A stretch of 64,000 bases of DNA from Paenibacillus solanacearum (GCF_910593845.1 NZ_CAJVAS010000002.1:243398-307397), one strand, 5' to 3'; shown: positions 52,542-60,796, numbered from the stretch's first letter. Numbers and translations: made by a program. The notes: generated from the letters alone by a model not told the origin.

Positions 52542-52931
52542 TCAGCGCGTCGATTGGAAAAATTCGATCCACTCTTCATCCGGCCCATAAAAGAAAAAGT
52601 AGCGCGAGCCGTTCGGCAGCGTCGTGATGTCCGCATCGATCAGACGAACGTCCAGCTTGCGGATGCGACCCCATTCTTCCTCAATATCGTCTACGGTAAA
52701 CGCGACATGATGAACTTTGCCCTCGGGCGACAGCGAACCGTTGTATCCCTGGATCAGCTCCAGCTCGGTCTCCCCGGCTTGGTCGAATCCGAGGAAGGCA
52801 AGTTGGATCACCCCATTCGTATGCTCAAGCTTTCCTTTCAGCTTCAGCCCTACGACCTCTTCGTAGAAGCGCACGGATGCGCCGATATCCTTCACCATGA
52901 TGCCGACATGCTCGATCTTTCTGCGTGCCAT
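52542..52931 (-). CDS. VOC (glyoxalase-fold) family protein
   Basis: A 129-aa protein with two beta-alpha-beta-beta-beta units: IEHVGIMVKDIGASVRFYEE and later VHHVAFTVDDIEEEW. Metal-ligand candidates are His in the first strand, Glu in LELIQGYNG, His in VHHVAF and Glu in EEWIEFFQ, as in methylmalonyl-CoA epimerase and glyoxalase I relatives. Substrate unknown. Confidence 0.85.
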   Translation of the reverse strand: MARRKIEHVGIMVKDIGASVRFYEEVVGLKLKGKLEHTNGVIQLAFLGFDQAGETELELIQGYNGSLSPEGKVHHVAFTVDDIEEEWGRIRKLDVRLIDADITTLPNGSRYFFFYGPDEEWIEFFQSTR

Positions 52932-53047
52932 TGCGTCCGAACCTCCCTTTTGTTAATGCATTGTTACTGCGTCTCTAAGCTTATCCCTATTCATCTTCTT
53001 ATATTTCCCCGGTTTTGGCAATACAACGTTGTGTTGGCATAACATGA

Positions 53048-53085
53048 AAACCTTCTATCGCATGGAGCCATGCAATAGAAGGTTT
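53048..53085 (-). terminator. gerPA-E operon terminator
   Basis: An 18-bp hairpin (AAACCTTCTAT with GCATGG inside, one mismatch) is followed on the minus strand by a short T-stretch. It begins just after the gerPE stop codon. Confidence 0.8.
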
Positions 53086-53090
53086 CGGGA

Positions 53091-53468
53091 TTACCGCAGC
53101 GGCCTGGTGCCGGTGAGCAGCTGGCGTATATGCTTCAGCCTCGACTCGCATTGAATGTAGTCTGTCGAGCCAACTTGATACAAGGAGGAGGTCGATACCG
53201 ATAACACCTGAATCGCCCCTACACGGATATAGCCATTATCGTTGGTAATTTCGGCAGGCACCGTATTGTTTTCCGAAGGAATCGGAATCGGGCTGCGAAA
53301 AACAAGGTACGGAGATAGATCGCCTTCATTGCCGTAATAAGTCGGAATTTCGCGCTGCACCGCAAAAATGTTGGCGGTCGGCTGAAACTGTTTCATATCT
53401 CCGATAAAGACAGCGGAAGCGTCGACAACGGCATGGACCTTGGACACATCGACCACAGAGACCCGCAT
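53091..53468 (-). CDS. gerPE: Spore germination protein GerPE
   Basis: A 125-aa protein. FAVQREIPTYYGNEGDLSPY, RVGAIQVLSVSTSSLYQVGS and the C-terminal CESRLKHIRQLL match GerPE of Bacillus (123 aa). GerP proteins allow germinants to pass the spore coat. The ATG follows GAAGGGTAACGAAGC; the stop of gerPD is 7 nt upstream. Last gene of the operon here, since gerPF is elsewhere. Confidence 0.88.
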   Translation of the reverse strand: MRVSVVDVSKVHAVVDASAVFIGDMKQFQPTANIFAVQREIPTYYGNEGDLSPYLVFRSPIPIPSENNTVPAEITNDNGYIRVGAIQVLSVSTSSLYQVGSTDYIQCESRLKHIRQLLTGTRPLR

Positions 53469-53475
53469 TGCTTCG

Positions 53476-53655
53476 TTACCCTTCGGCGGTAAGCGGTTCG
53501 ATAGGTCCGATAATGAGCGATTCCGGCGGCGTATCGAACACGGAGGAAAGATTAATGACCTGCGTATCGCCGACGATGAACACTGACGAGCTCGCCACAC
53601 CGGTCACGCGAATACTGCCGACCACAAGCTCTTTATTGGTTACGTGCAAGTCCAT
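53476..53655 (-). CDS. gerPD: Spore germination protein GerPD
   Basis: A 59-aa protein, short enough to be missed by length cut-offs. It begins MDLHVTNKELVVGSIRVTGV and contains ASSSVFIVGDTQVINLSSVF and DTPPESLIIGPIEPL, which agrees with Bacillus GerPD (58 aa). Its start lies inside the end of gerPC (23-nt overlap), so translation is coupled. Confidence 0.9.
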   Translation of the reverse strand: MDLHVTNKELVVGSIRVTGVASSSVFIVGDTQVINLSSVFDTPPESLIIGPIEPLTAEG

Positions 53656-54259
53656 TCAGCTCATCTCCATTCGCTTGCTTTTTACTTATATACGCTTCCA
53701 TCCCGGCGCGAATATCGGCCTCGACACGAGCCGTAATTTCCTGCTCCTGCTCCGGCGTCAACTCCAGCTGATTCGGGTCGACCAAATGCTGGATATAGTG
53801 CTTGATTCGCTCACCGGTCTGTCTGCGCAAATCTTCGATCATCAGTTTCCGGAACGAATCGCCGAGCTGAATTTGAAAGTAATTTTCAAACTGCTGCAGC
53901 TCTTCGGGGGCTTGCGTGTCCAAATATTGGTCCACAGTCGACCGAATTCTTGCAAAGGCTTCGGACTTGGCCGTATTCGTCCGAATCACCTGCTCCCCTA
54001 CGCTTACGTCGTCGAGCGATTTATCGCCGAGGCCTGCGGGGGACAAGCCTACATTGAGCGTGCCCTCCAGCTTATCCACCTTCAATTGATCGAAATTGTA
54101 TTCAATTCGATCGATATGGACCGCCCGCTGGCTTTTGAGCACTTCCACTTCTTGCGCCAGTTGATTCAGCCTGGATTCCAGCAACCGGATCCGCTCCGTC
54201 TGCCACGCCAGGTAGTCGTTCAGCTTCTGAAAGTACGATTGCGGGTAAAATGCAGGCAT
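53633..54259 (-). CDS. gerPC: Spore germination protein GerPC
   Basis: A 208-aa protein matching GerPC (about 205 aa). An N-terminal coiled coil (ERIRLLESRLNQLAQEVEVL) is followed by HIDRIEYNFDQLKVDKLEGT and VDPNQLELTPEQ. The N-terminal FYPQSYFQKLNDYLAWQTER is typical. It overlaps gerPD and lies 15 nt after gerPB. Confidence 0.92.
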   Translation of the reverse strand: MPAFYPQSYFQKLNDYLAWQTERIRLLESRLNQLAQEVEVLKSQRAVHIDRIEYNFDQLKVDKLEGTLNVGLSPAGLGDKSLDDVSVGEQVIRTNTAKSEAFARIRSTVDQYLDTQAPEELQQFENYFQIQLGDSFRKLMIEDLRRQTGERIKHYIQHLVDPNQLELTPEQEQEITARVEADIRAGMEAYISKKQANGDELNGLARNQ

Positions 54260-54274
54260 CGATCATTCCTCCGT

Positions 54275-54517
54275 TCATCGCGTCGGCGCGGGAAGCGGCA
54301 CATAAGCCAGCGGCGACTGACCGGCAGCCGTCGCTTCTGCCGCTGCTTCCGCTCCCGCAAGCGTCGGTGCAGGTCCGGTAAAACCGCCGGTATTGTACAG
54401 GTTCGTTAACGATCGGACGGTTCCCGCCGTTCCGATCTGCAGCACGGATGAATTGCTGACAGCCCCGACTTTAAGCTGGTGAATCACGATATTTTGATGG
54501 ATCACCCACTGCATCAT
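54275..54517 (-). CDS. gerPB: Spore germination protein GerPB
   Basis: An 80-aa protein with IHQNIVIHQLKVGAVSNSSV, LQIGTAGTVRSLTNLYNTGG and a Pro/Ala-rich tail, as in GerPB. Start is ATG 54517, with ATG 54514 next to it; 7 nt after gerPA. Confidence 0.88.
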   Translation of the reverse strand: MMQWVIHQNIVIHQLKVGAVSNSSVLQIGTAGTVRSLTNLYNTGGFTGPAPTLAGAEAAAEATAAGQSPLAYVPLPAPTR

Positions 54518-54524
54518 AGCGATT

Positions 54525-54761
54525 CTATAGCACACCTGCCTTGTCCGCGGATACATTGTTCGCATCGTTCACATCATTGTCGATGGTGTTCGTGTTGCTG
54601 ACGACGCTGTATGTCCGCACATAATCTCCCGTATTAAACGACCCGGCCCCCGCAAATGTTTTGGTTGTACTCGTAGGCGCGAGTTGAATCGAATCGCCGA
54701 TGTGCACAATCGAGCTGGGGCCGACACTTAGAATCTTGATCGCACCTACAACCGCTGGCAT
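54525..54761 (-). CDS. gerPA: Spore germination protein GerPA
   Basis: A 78-aa protein with MPAVVGAIKILSVGPSSIVH, IGDSIQLAPTSTTKTFAGAG and SFNTGDYVRT, matching GerPA. It starts at the second ATG, after AATAGGGTG. First gene of the gerPA-E run; a sigma-K-like -10 lies upstream. Confidence 0.9.
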   Translation of the reverse strand: MPAVVGAIKILSVGPSSIVHIGDSIQLAPTSTTKTFAGAGSFNTGDYVRTYSVVSNTNTIDNDVNDANNVSADKAGVL

Positions 54762-54793
54762 CGGATGCACCCTATTCGTCGATAGATTTGCTT

Positions 54794-54819
54794 CATTATA
54801 TGACGGCTACGTACAAAGT
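54794..54819 (-). promoter_or_regulatory. Candidate sigma-K promoter of gerPA-E
   Basis: On the minus strand CATATAATG (54802-54794) matches the sigma-K -10 CATANNNTA at all but the last base, with AC 15 nt upstream (54819-54818), close to the AC-16/17-CATANNNTA rule. In Bacillus gerP is a late mother-cell (sigma-K) operon. Confidence 0.5.
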
Positions 54820-54854
54820 ATGTGTTGTAGCAATCATGCTTTTGCCACTCAGCT

Positions 54855-54863
54855 CATATAATC
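54855..54863 (+). promoter_or_regulatory. Candidate sigma-K -10 of the Hsp20-type gene
   Basis: CATATAATC matches CATANNNTA except for the last base, 26 nt before the GTG start. No AC at the expected distance was found, so it is tentative. Confidence 0.3.
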
Positions 54864-54888
54864 GTACTATCGTAAGGGGGAATGCCGA

Positions 54889-55371
54889 GTGGCCGATTCG
54901 AAAAACAACAACAATTCGTTTTTTGATATGAATTGGAAAAACTTCGAGCAATTTTTCGGTGGCAAGCTGCCTTTTCCCGGCATGATGAACGGCAGCGGCG
55001 CAAGCGGGGACGATCAAATGGCATGGGTGGAAGGCTATGTGAAGGACGTACTCAAGCAATCGATACCGAATTTTAATCCGACGATGCTAAAGCATCATTT
55101 TCAAACCGAGCTGTTCGAGACGCATAATAACGTCATTGTGAAAGTGCATATTCCCGACCGGACGCAGGCGCGCAAAATTAGAGCGCTGATCAGCGCGAGC
55201 CAGGTGCGTCTGGAAGGACTTCCGGAAAAAAGCGCCCAGACGATTCGGCTGGCCAGTCCAGTCGCTCCCGAAAGCTGCAAAGCCGTCTACAAAAACGGGA
55301 TCATGCAGTTTCATATGCGGAAACAATCCGCCGACGAAAATTATTACGAAATCGATGTACGGTATTTGTAA
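54889..55371 (+). CDS. Hsp20/alpha-crystallin-like spore protein (GerT-like)
   Basis: A 160-aa protein. The central and C-terminal part has the alpha-crystallin beta-sandwich pattern (FQTELFETHNNVIVKVHIPD, LISASQVRLEGLP, YKNGIMQFHMRK). The N-terminal half is Asn/Phe-rich (NNNNSFFDMNWKNFEQFFGG). Bacillus GerT and CotM are spore-coat Hsp20-type proteins of similar size. Placement between gerPA and gerPF on the opposite strand suggests a coat/germination role. GTG start after AAGGGGG. Confidence 0.72.
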   Translation: MADSKNNNNSFFDMNWKNFEQFFGGKLPFPGMMNGSGASGDDQMAWVEGYVKDVLKQSIPNFNPTMLKHHFQTELFETHNNVIVKVHIPDRTQARKIRALISASQVRLEGLPEKSAQTIRLASPVAPESCKAVYKNGIMQFHMRKQSADENYYEIDVRYL

Positions 55372-55377
55372 CACAAT

Positions 55378-55423
55378 AAACGCACCTCTCCGTTCTCCGC
55401 AAGAGAAGGAAGGTGCGTTTTTT
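55378..55423. terminator. Shared terminator of the Hsp20-type gene and gerPF
   Basis: AAACGCACCT (55378-55387) pairs with AGGTGCGTTT (55411-55420), with an inner TTCTC/GAGAA stem and T to 55423. Convergent genes end on both sides. Confidence 0.8.
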
Positions 55424-55454
55424 AACTTGTTCGGCCGATCTGCGCGCAGCCTGG

Positions 55455-55673
55455 CTAATTATTGCCTTGATTGCTGGAATCGTTCAAGTCCGGATCAAGC
55501 GTGTTCGTCAAGCTGATCAGTGAAAAGTTGGCGCAAAAATCGCCGGTGCTTCCCCCGCTGGCGCCCGAATTCGATTTGCTTGTGCTTTTGGGGGTAATTT
55601 GCAGTACATCGCCGAACGTGACTTCGCCGCTGACATCGAGTATTTTGATCGGAGCTAAAATGATGGAAGGCAT
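55455..55673 (-). CDS. gerPF: Spore germination protein GerPF (detached)
   Basis: A 72-aa protein: MPSIILAPIKILDVSGEVTF, GDVLQITPKSTSKSNSGASG and DPDLNDSSNQGNN. The C-terminal ending places it with GerPF/GerPA; gerPA is already present in the operon. In Bacillus gerPF is the last gene of gerPABCDEF; here it stands alone upstream of the operon behind the Hsp20-type gene. A long purine-rich SD precedes the ATG. Confidence 0.82.
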   Translation of the reverse strand: MPSIILAPIKILDVSGEVTFGDVLQITPKSTSKSNSGASGGSTGDFCANFSLISLTNTLDPDLNDSSNQGNN

Positions 55674-55706
55674 CCTTTCCCCTCCTCCTTTACATAGATA
55701 GTAACC

Positions 55707-55715
55707 TAATATATG
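55707..55715 (-). promoter_or_regulatory. Candidate sigma-K -10 of gerPF
   Basis: On the minus strand CATATATTA fits CATANNNTA at every position, 34 nt before the start. The AC -35 element was not found at 16-17 nt. Confidence 0.4.
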
Positions 55716-55764
55716 AAGCCCGATCCGTAATAATCCCTATGCGCAAAACTTTCCTATAACTAAA

Positions 55765-55787
55765 AAAATCCCCGTCGCGGGGATTTT
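55765..55787 (-). terminator. tRNA cluster terminator
   Basis: AAAATCCCCG and CGGGGATTTT pair around a 3-nt loop and are followed on the minus strand by more T, 30 nt after the last tRNA. Confidence 0.85.
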
Positions 55788-55816
55788 CATAATTGACCGT
55801 ATATGTACCTAGGAAG

Positions 55817-55902
55817 TGCCGAAGACCGGACTCGAACCGGTACGATAGTCACCTATCGCAGGATTTTAAGTCCTGTGCGTCTGCCAATTCCGCCACTCCG
55901 GC
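55817..55902 (-). tRNA. tRNA-Leu (TAA)
   Basis: A class II tRNA of 86 nt with acceptor GCCGGAG/CTTCGGC, anticodon loop CTTAAAA (TAA, codon TTA), a long variable arm and T-loop GGTTCGAGTCC. Discriminator A; CCA not encoded. Third in the cluster. Confidence 0.93.
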
Positions 55903-55912
55903 AAGTTCGCTG

Positions 55913-55989
55913 TGGTGGGCCCTGAGGGACTCGAACCCCCGACCAATCGGTTATGAGCCGACCGCTCTAACCAACTGAGCTAAGGGCCC
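55913..55989 (-). tRNA. tRNA-Ile2-type (CAT, lysidine candidate)
   Basis: Acceptor GGGCCCT/AGGGCCC, anticodon loop CTCATAA (CAT), CCA encoded. The loop and D-arm (TTAGCTCAGTTGGTTAGAGC) resemble tRNA-Ile2, whose CAT is changed to lysidine-AT by TilS, more than elongator tRNA-Met. The base identity alone leaves Met possible. Confidence 0.8.
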
Positions 55990-56001
55990 CTGTAAAATTT
56001 T

Positions 56002-56078
<77 letters not shown>

Positions 56079-56157
56079 ACGTCATTTACAGCGACAAAAA
56101 TAAATATACACCAACTGAAACCATCCAGTCAAGAAGTAATTTTACACAAGGGGTACA

Positions 56158-56322
56158 TTACACGATGTAACGTACCCCGAAGCGGCCTTTGCGCGAGCGG
56201 AACACTTCGACCTCGGACGGACACTCATATCCATAAATCCACCAGTCTTCTTCCATTCGCTTGGCCAGACAGCCCGCCTGAAACTTGCTTTCGTATAATT
56301 TACCCCAGTAAATCCATCTCAT
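56158..56322 (-). CDS. Small hypothetical protein (54 aa)
   Basis: A 54-aa Trp/Tyr-rich protein: MRWIYWGKLYESKFQAGCLA, RMEEDWWIYGYECP, then a basic RSRKGRFGVRYIV. GGAGTGAGG precedes the ATG, so it is likely translated. Not recognised. Confidence 0.6.
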   Translation of the reverse strand: MRWIYWGKLYESKFQAGCLAKRMEEDWWIYGYECPSEVEVFRSRKGRFGVRYIV

Positions 56323-56380
56323 AATCCTCACTCCGCTTTAATAATGAAAAGGAAGTTTGTGCTGATTGTAGCATAACCAA

Positions 56381-56410
56381 AAAGAAGCCTCCTTATTTGA
56401 TAAGGAAGCT
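56381..56410 (-). terminator. Terminator of the PgpA-like gene
   Basis: AGCTTCCTTAT pairs with ATAAGGAGGCT around a 3-nt loop and is followed on the minus strand by TTCTTTTT. Confidence 0.8.
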
Positions 56411-56437
56411 CTCCATAATCTAACAAGCGGCTGCCGC

Positions 56438-57001
56438 TTATGGCTGTGGTGGGTTCGATGTAGCATTGCTCTGTACAGACGAAGACGTTAGGCCGAGAGC
56501 TTCTTGATCGTCTCTTTCGTGATGCGCGATTCGGCTGGACGCGGAAGCCGCGATGCTCGCGACCAAATCATCGAGAAACGTATGAATTCCTTTGCCCTTT
56601 TTGGTATCCAATCGCTTGATTATGCCAATCTTATGTTTATCGAGATGTCCGAATGTCGTTACTCCGATACTTCCGTAACCGAACACCGAACCGAGCGCCA
56701 ACGTCTCGTCGCAGCCGAACAATCCTTCGTCCGACTCGATGATCGACTGAATCGGCTCGGAGAGCATACCTTTCTCGGCCAGCACATCAAGCTCGATGCC
56801 GACGAGGATGGCATGCTGCAGCTCGCGTTTTTTCAGCACTGCATGAACCGATTCAATGCATGTATCCAGCGTAAGCGTCTGATGATAGGGCTGCTGCATT
56901 TTTTGGACGATCAGGGCAATTTCCTTAATTTCTACGCCGCGTTCCTTTAATTTGCGATATACGGCTTCTTTCACTTCGTTGCTGTTCACTTGTCGTATCA
57001 T
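56438..57001 (-). CDS. Phosphatidylglycerophosphatase A-related protein (YutG-like)
   Basis: A 187-aa protein. The N-terminal VNSNEVKEAVYRKLKERGVE, LDTCIESVHAVLKKRE, DEGLFGCDETLALGSVFGYG and DTKKGKGIHTFLDDL resemble the PgpA-like Bacillus YutG. PgpA proper is a membrane enzyme of phosphatidylglycerol synthesis; this soluble version lacks most hydrophobic helices, so lipid phosphatase activity is uncertain. The Ser/Asn/Pro-rich tail is variable. Confidence 0.82.
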   Translation of the reverse strand: MIRQVNSNEVKEAVYRKLKERGVEIKEIALIVQKMQQPYHQTLTLDTCIESVHAVLKKRELQHAILVGIELDVLAEKGMLSEPIQSIIESDEGLFGCDETLALGSVFGYGSIGVTTFGHLDKHKIGIIKRLDTKKGKGIHTFLDDLVASIAASASSRIAHHERDDQEALGLTSSSVQSNATSNPPQP

Positions 57002-57157
57002 GATGCATCGCCCCTATGCTGAGAAGTGACCCTGTAAATTATCGTATGCATGTTCTTGTCTGGATGTCCTTGGATTGGTATCATTTGTCCATGCCCTTTT
57101 TCCAGTTGGAATCGGGAACCGTGAGACGGTATAATATATAGAAAGGAGGAGATGGAT

Positions 57158-57673
57158 ATGAACTACGGTATCGCTGTTTTTCCGTCGGCGGAGATTCAGG
57201 AGTTTGCGAATCATTACCGCCGCAGATATGATCCGCACTTTGCATTGATCGAGCCTCATTTGACCGTTCGGGAGAAGGAAGAATGGAACGATCAGCAGGT
57301 TCATACCGCCATCCAGGAGCTGGAACGCGCCGCGGAAGCATTGGAGCCGCTGGAACTGCAATTCAATCGCTTCTCTACCTTTTATCCCGTCAATAACGTC
57401 ATTTATATGGCTTTGGCCGATCCGGCTCCGCTAGTGCGTTTGCACCAGAAGCTGTGTGCCGGCCCATTGGCGGAAGCAAGCAAGCTGTATGCCTATACGC
57501 CGCATTTGACCATAGCGCAATCGATGAATGACGACGAGCTCCACGACGTACTGGCCAGCCTGAAGAATAAACCGCTGTCCTTTCAATGCACGATCGACCG
57601 TATCGTATTATTGAAGCAAGAAGAGGACGGCCGCTGGAGCCGTCATCGCGAATTTTTGCTGCAGAAGGCTTGA
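57158..57673 (+). CDS. yjcG: 2'-5' RNA ligase/YjcG family protein
   Basis: A 171-aa protein, the length of Bacillus YjcG. Two HxT motifs, EPHLTVREKE and TPHLTIAQSM, mark the 2H phosphoesterase/RNA ligase fold. The ATG at 57158 lies 8 nt after AAAGGAGGAG; an ATG 6 nt earlier is too close. The natural substrate is unknown. Confidence 0.9.
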   Translation: MNYGIAVFPSAEIQEFANHYRRRYDPHFALIEPHLTVREKEEWNDQQVHTAIQELERAAEALEPLELQFNRFSTFYPVNNVIYMALADPAPLVRLHQKLCAGPLAEASKLYAYTPHLTIAQSMNDDELHDVLASLKNKPLSFQCTIDRIVLLKQEEDGRWSRHREFLLQKA

Positions 57674-57719
57674 ATTTCATATAAACACGGCGTGAGATGA
57701 GGCAGTGCGCGAACGCGAC

Positions 57720-57753
57720 AAAGCCGGCTTCGGTACAATCCGAGGCCGGCTTT
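57720..57753. terminator. Bidirectional terminator
   Basis: AAAGCCGGC (57720-57728) pairs with GCCGGCTTT (57745-57753), with inner TTCGG/CCGAG partial pairing. It serves yjcG and the RND operon that ends on the other side. Confidence 0.8.
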
Positions 57754-57778
57754 ATTCGCGATGAATGACGGATGATGG

Positions 57779-59503
57779 CTACTGCTTGTAGGTTCCGAGC
57801 AGCCGCTTGGATTCGCCGGTTGCCGTTGTAAACACTTCATACAGCCGTACGGTGAGTGTATGCTCGAACTGTTCGGTCGTCGCGTCGAACGTGATATTGT
57901 TCTCGCCGGTGACGAGGCGATTCGCACCGAGGAATGATCCTTTCGCCGTACCGATGAGGCGGCCCGAGGAATCGTAAAGCTCGAACAGAAGATGGGGGAA
58001 GCTTCCATCCACCTGTACTTGATCCTCCCGCTGAAGATCAAGATGAAACTTTCCTTTGTACGTATAGGCAAGCTTCGCGTTCTGGTTGAACATGACGCCG
58101 ACGGTCCAGCTGTCTATTTTGACCCTGAACGGATATACACTGAATTCGTTCTCGCTGCTTGCTGGCTGCTGCAGCGCTACGCTGTACGCCGCAATGGTCG
58201 ATTTGAACGGCGCCGCCGTCGTCGCATCCTGGATTTTCAACGCAAGTTCCGTACCGGTCTCCGATAGCGGAACCGGGAACGCATAGTTAACGGTTATTGC
58301 CGCATTCGGCAGCACGTTCGCCGCAGCGGCGCTTTGGCGGCTGCCGCTGTACTCATTGCCGTCCGAGCCGACGAGGTCGGCCTGGAATACGGGAACGGCC
58401 ATCGGACGATCCGACTTGTTATACAGCTTGAACTTGGCGGTAACGGTCTGCGAGCCTTCCTCTTCGTTCTTGTGCATGTACAGCTCCACAACCGACACTT
58501 CCAGATTCGGATGAATCAGCTCGCTGCGCTTGTCGAATGTCATCGGCATCCCCAACCGGTACGCTTCGTATGTCAGGTTCGCCGCGCGGGCAGGCAGTGC
58601 CACATTCAACCGGCCTACGTTATATTTCACCGCCGGGCCTCCGGCTTGCGCGAACAGCTCCGGCGTCAGCACATTGATGCTGTTCAACACCGTGTCCTGG
58701 TCGGTCGCAATGGCATAATGAATATATTTCTCCTCGTTTGCGTCCAGCGTGACCGGTTGCTGCTCCACTCGTTTGCCCGCGTATACTTTACCGTCGCTCT
58801 TGCCCTCCACAATGAATTCGGGCACCGTCTCGCGCTGTCCGGCCGGATTATGGGCCAGAAGCTGCACGACGTAAACCGTCCCTTCCGCGGTCGATTCCTT
58901 ATTCACAACGGCCGGGGTATATCGGATCGGCGAAGTCAGCGCCGGAATTTGGAACGGCTCGCCCCATGGCTTGACGGCCGAGGGATCGGCAAAAGCGGAA
59001 TCGCTGCCTCTCCACGCTTCTCCGGCAATGGGAGCCGTGGCAATCCGCGTCTCTTTCTTCGGGTATACGTACAGATCGACATCGGTCCAGCTCAGCTCCG
59101 TCAACGAAAGCTCATCCGTCCGGTCGATGACGGTCATGAAGCTTAGCTCGGTGCTCGCCTTCGGCTGGATCGATTTGACGTTCAGCCCACTGGGCTGCAG
59201 CGTATATTCGATGCCGCCGCTTGTTCGCGCCCGAAGCTCATATTCCGGCACACGGGCGATCGTCGCACTGTTGTTCTTTATCCGCACGACGGCGCCCAGA
59301 CGCGTGCCGTCCGCGATATGCTCGTTCAGCACGCCCTTCACTTCGAAATCGAGCTGATCGGTCAGCCGGTATACCGTGCTCGCCCGGACGCCCGCCTCCG
59401 ACACGGTTTCGTCAGCGGCCAGCACGATATACCCGGCACCGGAAGTTGCTATGGAGGCGGTAATAACCAGCGCTGCCGCCGTTTTTTTCCATGAATGGTT
59501 CAT
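57779..59503 (-). CDS. Secreted beta-rich protein in the RND operon
   Basis: A 574-aa exported protein that I do not recognise. The signal peptide (KKTAAALVITASIATSGAGY) is cleaved near VLA-ADE. The remainder is repetitive beta-type sequence with several similar units (GTRLGAVVRIKNNSATIARV, VYVVQLLAHNPAGQRETVPE, TVTAKFKLYNKSDRPMAVPV), which resemble Ig-like or DUF4352-type domains. It starts 36 nt after the RND adaptor gene and is the last gene of that operon, so it may work with the pump at the cell surface. Confidence 0.75.
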   Translation of the reverse strand: MNHSWKKTAAALVITASIATSGAGYIVLAADETVSEAGVRASTVYRLTDQLDFEVKGVLNEHIADGTRLGAVVRIKNNSATIARVPEYELRARTSGGIEYTLQPSGLNVKSIQPKASTELSFMTVIDRTDELSLTELSWTDVDLYVYPKKETRIATAPIAGEAWRGSDSAFADPSAVKPWGEPFQIPALTSPIRYTPAVVNKESTAEGTVYVVQLLAHNPAGQRETVPEFIVEGKSDGKVYAGKRVEQQPVTLDANEEKYIHYAIATDQDTVLNSINVLTPELFAQAGGPAVKYNVGRLNVALPARAANLTYEAYRLGMPMTFDKRSELIHPNLEVSVVELYMHKNEEEGSQTVTAKFKLYNKSDRPMAVPVFQADLVGSDGNEYSGSRQSAAAANVLPNAAITVNYAFPVPLSETGTELALKIQDATTAAPFKSTIAAYSVALQQPASSENEFSVYPFRVKIDSWTVGVMFNQNAKLAYTYKGKFHLDLQREDQVQVDGSFPHLLFELYDSSGRLIGTAKGSFLGANRLVTGENNITFDATTEQFEHTLTVRLYEVFTTATGESKRLLGTYKQ

Positions 59504-59539
59504 TCGGTTCTCCTCCTGTCATCACGGCAAGCTGCCACC

Positions 59540-60796
59540 TTATTTGGCAAGCTGCACCTTTTCTTTGTCCTTCAACTGGTTTTGCCCGTACACGATCAGT
59601 TGCTCGCCTTCCTTGACCCCGGAAATGACTTCCTGGTTCGTCTCGTTCAAGCGGCCCATTTCCACCTTGCGCTTCTCGGCTTGATCGCCAACCAGCACGT
59701 ATACGAACGTATCCCCGCCTTCGCGCACGACGCTGAGTGTCGGCACGGTAATGACCTGCTGGTCGCTTTCCTCCGTCAGCAAAACTTGCGCTTTCATGCC
59801 CGGTCTGAGCTTGCGGTCCGCATTAGGGACTTCCAGCTCAAGCACATACGATTTGGATTGAGAGCTCATGACGTCGGCCAAATAACTGACGGTCCCTTTC
59901 GCTTTGTCCGTCGTTCCCGGCACATAGAACGCCAGCTCCGTCTTTCCTCGGACCAGCTTCGCCGATTCTTCGGTCAGCTCCGCTTTAATTTTGATCGGGT
60001 CGAGCTGCTGGACCATCGCCGCTTTGAAGCCGGCCGGAAGTGTCATGCCCACCTCGATCGGCAGTTCCGTCAGTACGCCGCTGACCGGCGCCTTCACTTC
60101 CATATGGTTCAGCGTGCGGTCGGATTCGCGAATCGTGACGGTGGACGTTTGCAGCGACTGCTCCATTTGAGCGAGCGAATTGGTGTTCTCGAGCGTCTTC
60201 AGCTTGCTGCGTGACGTTTCCAGGTCGAGCTTCATATTGCTCAGCGTCGTTTCCATTTGCTCCAATTGGATTTTGCTGGCCAGGCCAAGATCATAATCGT
60301 TGCGCAGCTTGGCATAGTTTTTCTCGGTATCCTTGATCGACTGCTCCAGCTTGGCGATGCCGTTCCTCAGCTCCTGCTTGTTGTTGGCCAAATCCTCGCG
60401 CGCCTTCACCATTTGCTGCTGCGTGCTGTTCAGGTTGATCTGCGCTTTTTCCTTTTCCAGGCGGACGTCGGTCGGATCGAGACGGAACAGCACCTCGCCC
60501 TTCTCCACCATATCGCCGCGCTTCTTCAAAATTTCCTGCACGTCGCCTCCGGCTTTGTTGACGATGTCAAGCTGAATGGAGGAAATGACATCCGCGACTT
60601 GCTCCAGCGGCTCGCCGATTTTTTTCTTCTCGATCTTGCTGACTTTCACGGTCTTCAGCTGCGGTTCCGCCGTGCTGCTTGCCGCAGGCTGCGCCGCCGG
60701 GCTGCCCGTGCAGCCCGTCACAAGCGCGGTGCTGATGACAACCGCACCGATCACTTTCGTTCCATGCTTGAAGGTTTGTGCTAAAGTATGGTTCAT
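59540..60796 (-). CDS. RND efflux adaptor lipoprotein (membrane fusion protein)
   Basis: A 418-aa lipoprotein with lipobox VTGC (Cys about residue 29). Biotinyl-lipoyl-like half motifs GGDVQEILKKRGDMVEKGEV and VKAPVSGVLTELPIEVG enclose a long coiled coil (about 115-205). A beta-barrel domain follows with ELEVPNADRKLRPGMKAQV. In Firmicutes such adaptors pair with SwrC/YerP-type RND permeases even without an outer membrane. It lies 69 nt after the permease gene. Confidence 0.92.
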   Translation of the reverse strand: MNHTLAQTFKHGTKVIGAVVISTALVTGCTGSPAAQPAASSTAEPQLKTVKVSKIEKKKIGEPLEQVADVISSIQLDIVNKAGGDVQEILKKRGDMVEKGEVLFRLDPTDVRLEKEKAQINLNSTQQQMVKAREDLANNKQELRNGIAKLEQSIKDTEKNYAKLRNDYDLGLASKIQLEQMETTLSNMKLDLETSRSKLKTLENTNSLAQMEQSLQTSTVTIRESDRTLNHMEVKAPVSGVLTELPIEVGMTLPAGFKAAMVQQLDPIKIKAELTEESAKLVRGKTELAFYVPGTTDKAKGTVSYLADVMSSQSKSYVLELEVPNADRKLRPGMKAQVLLTEESDQQVITVPTLSVVREGGDTFVYVLVGDQAEKRKVEMGRLNETNQEVISGVKEGEQLIVYGQNQLKDKEKVQLAK

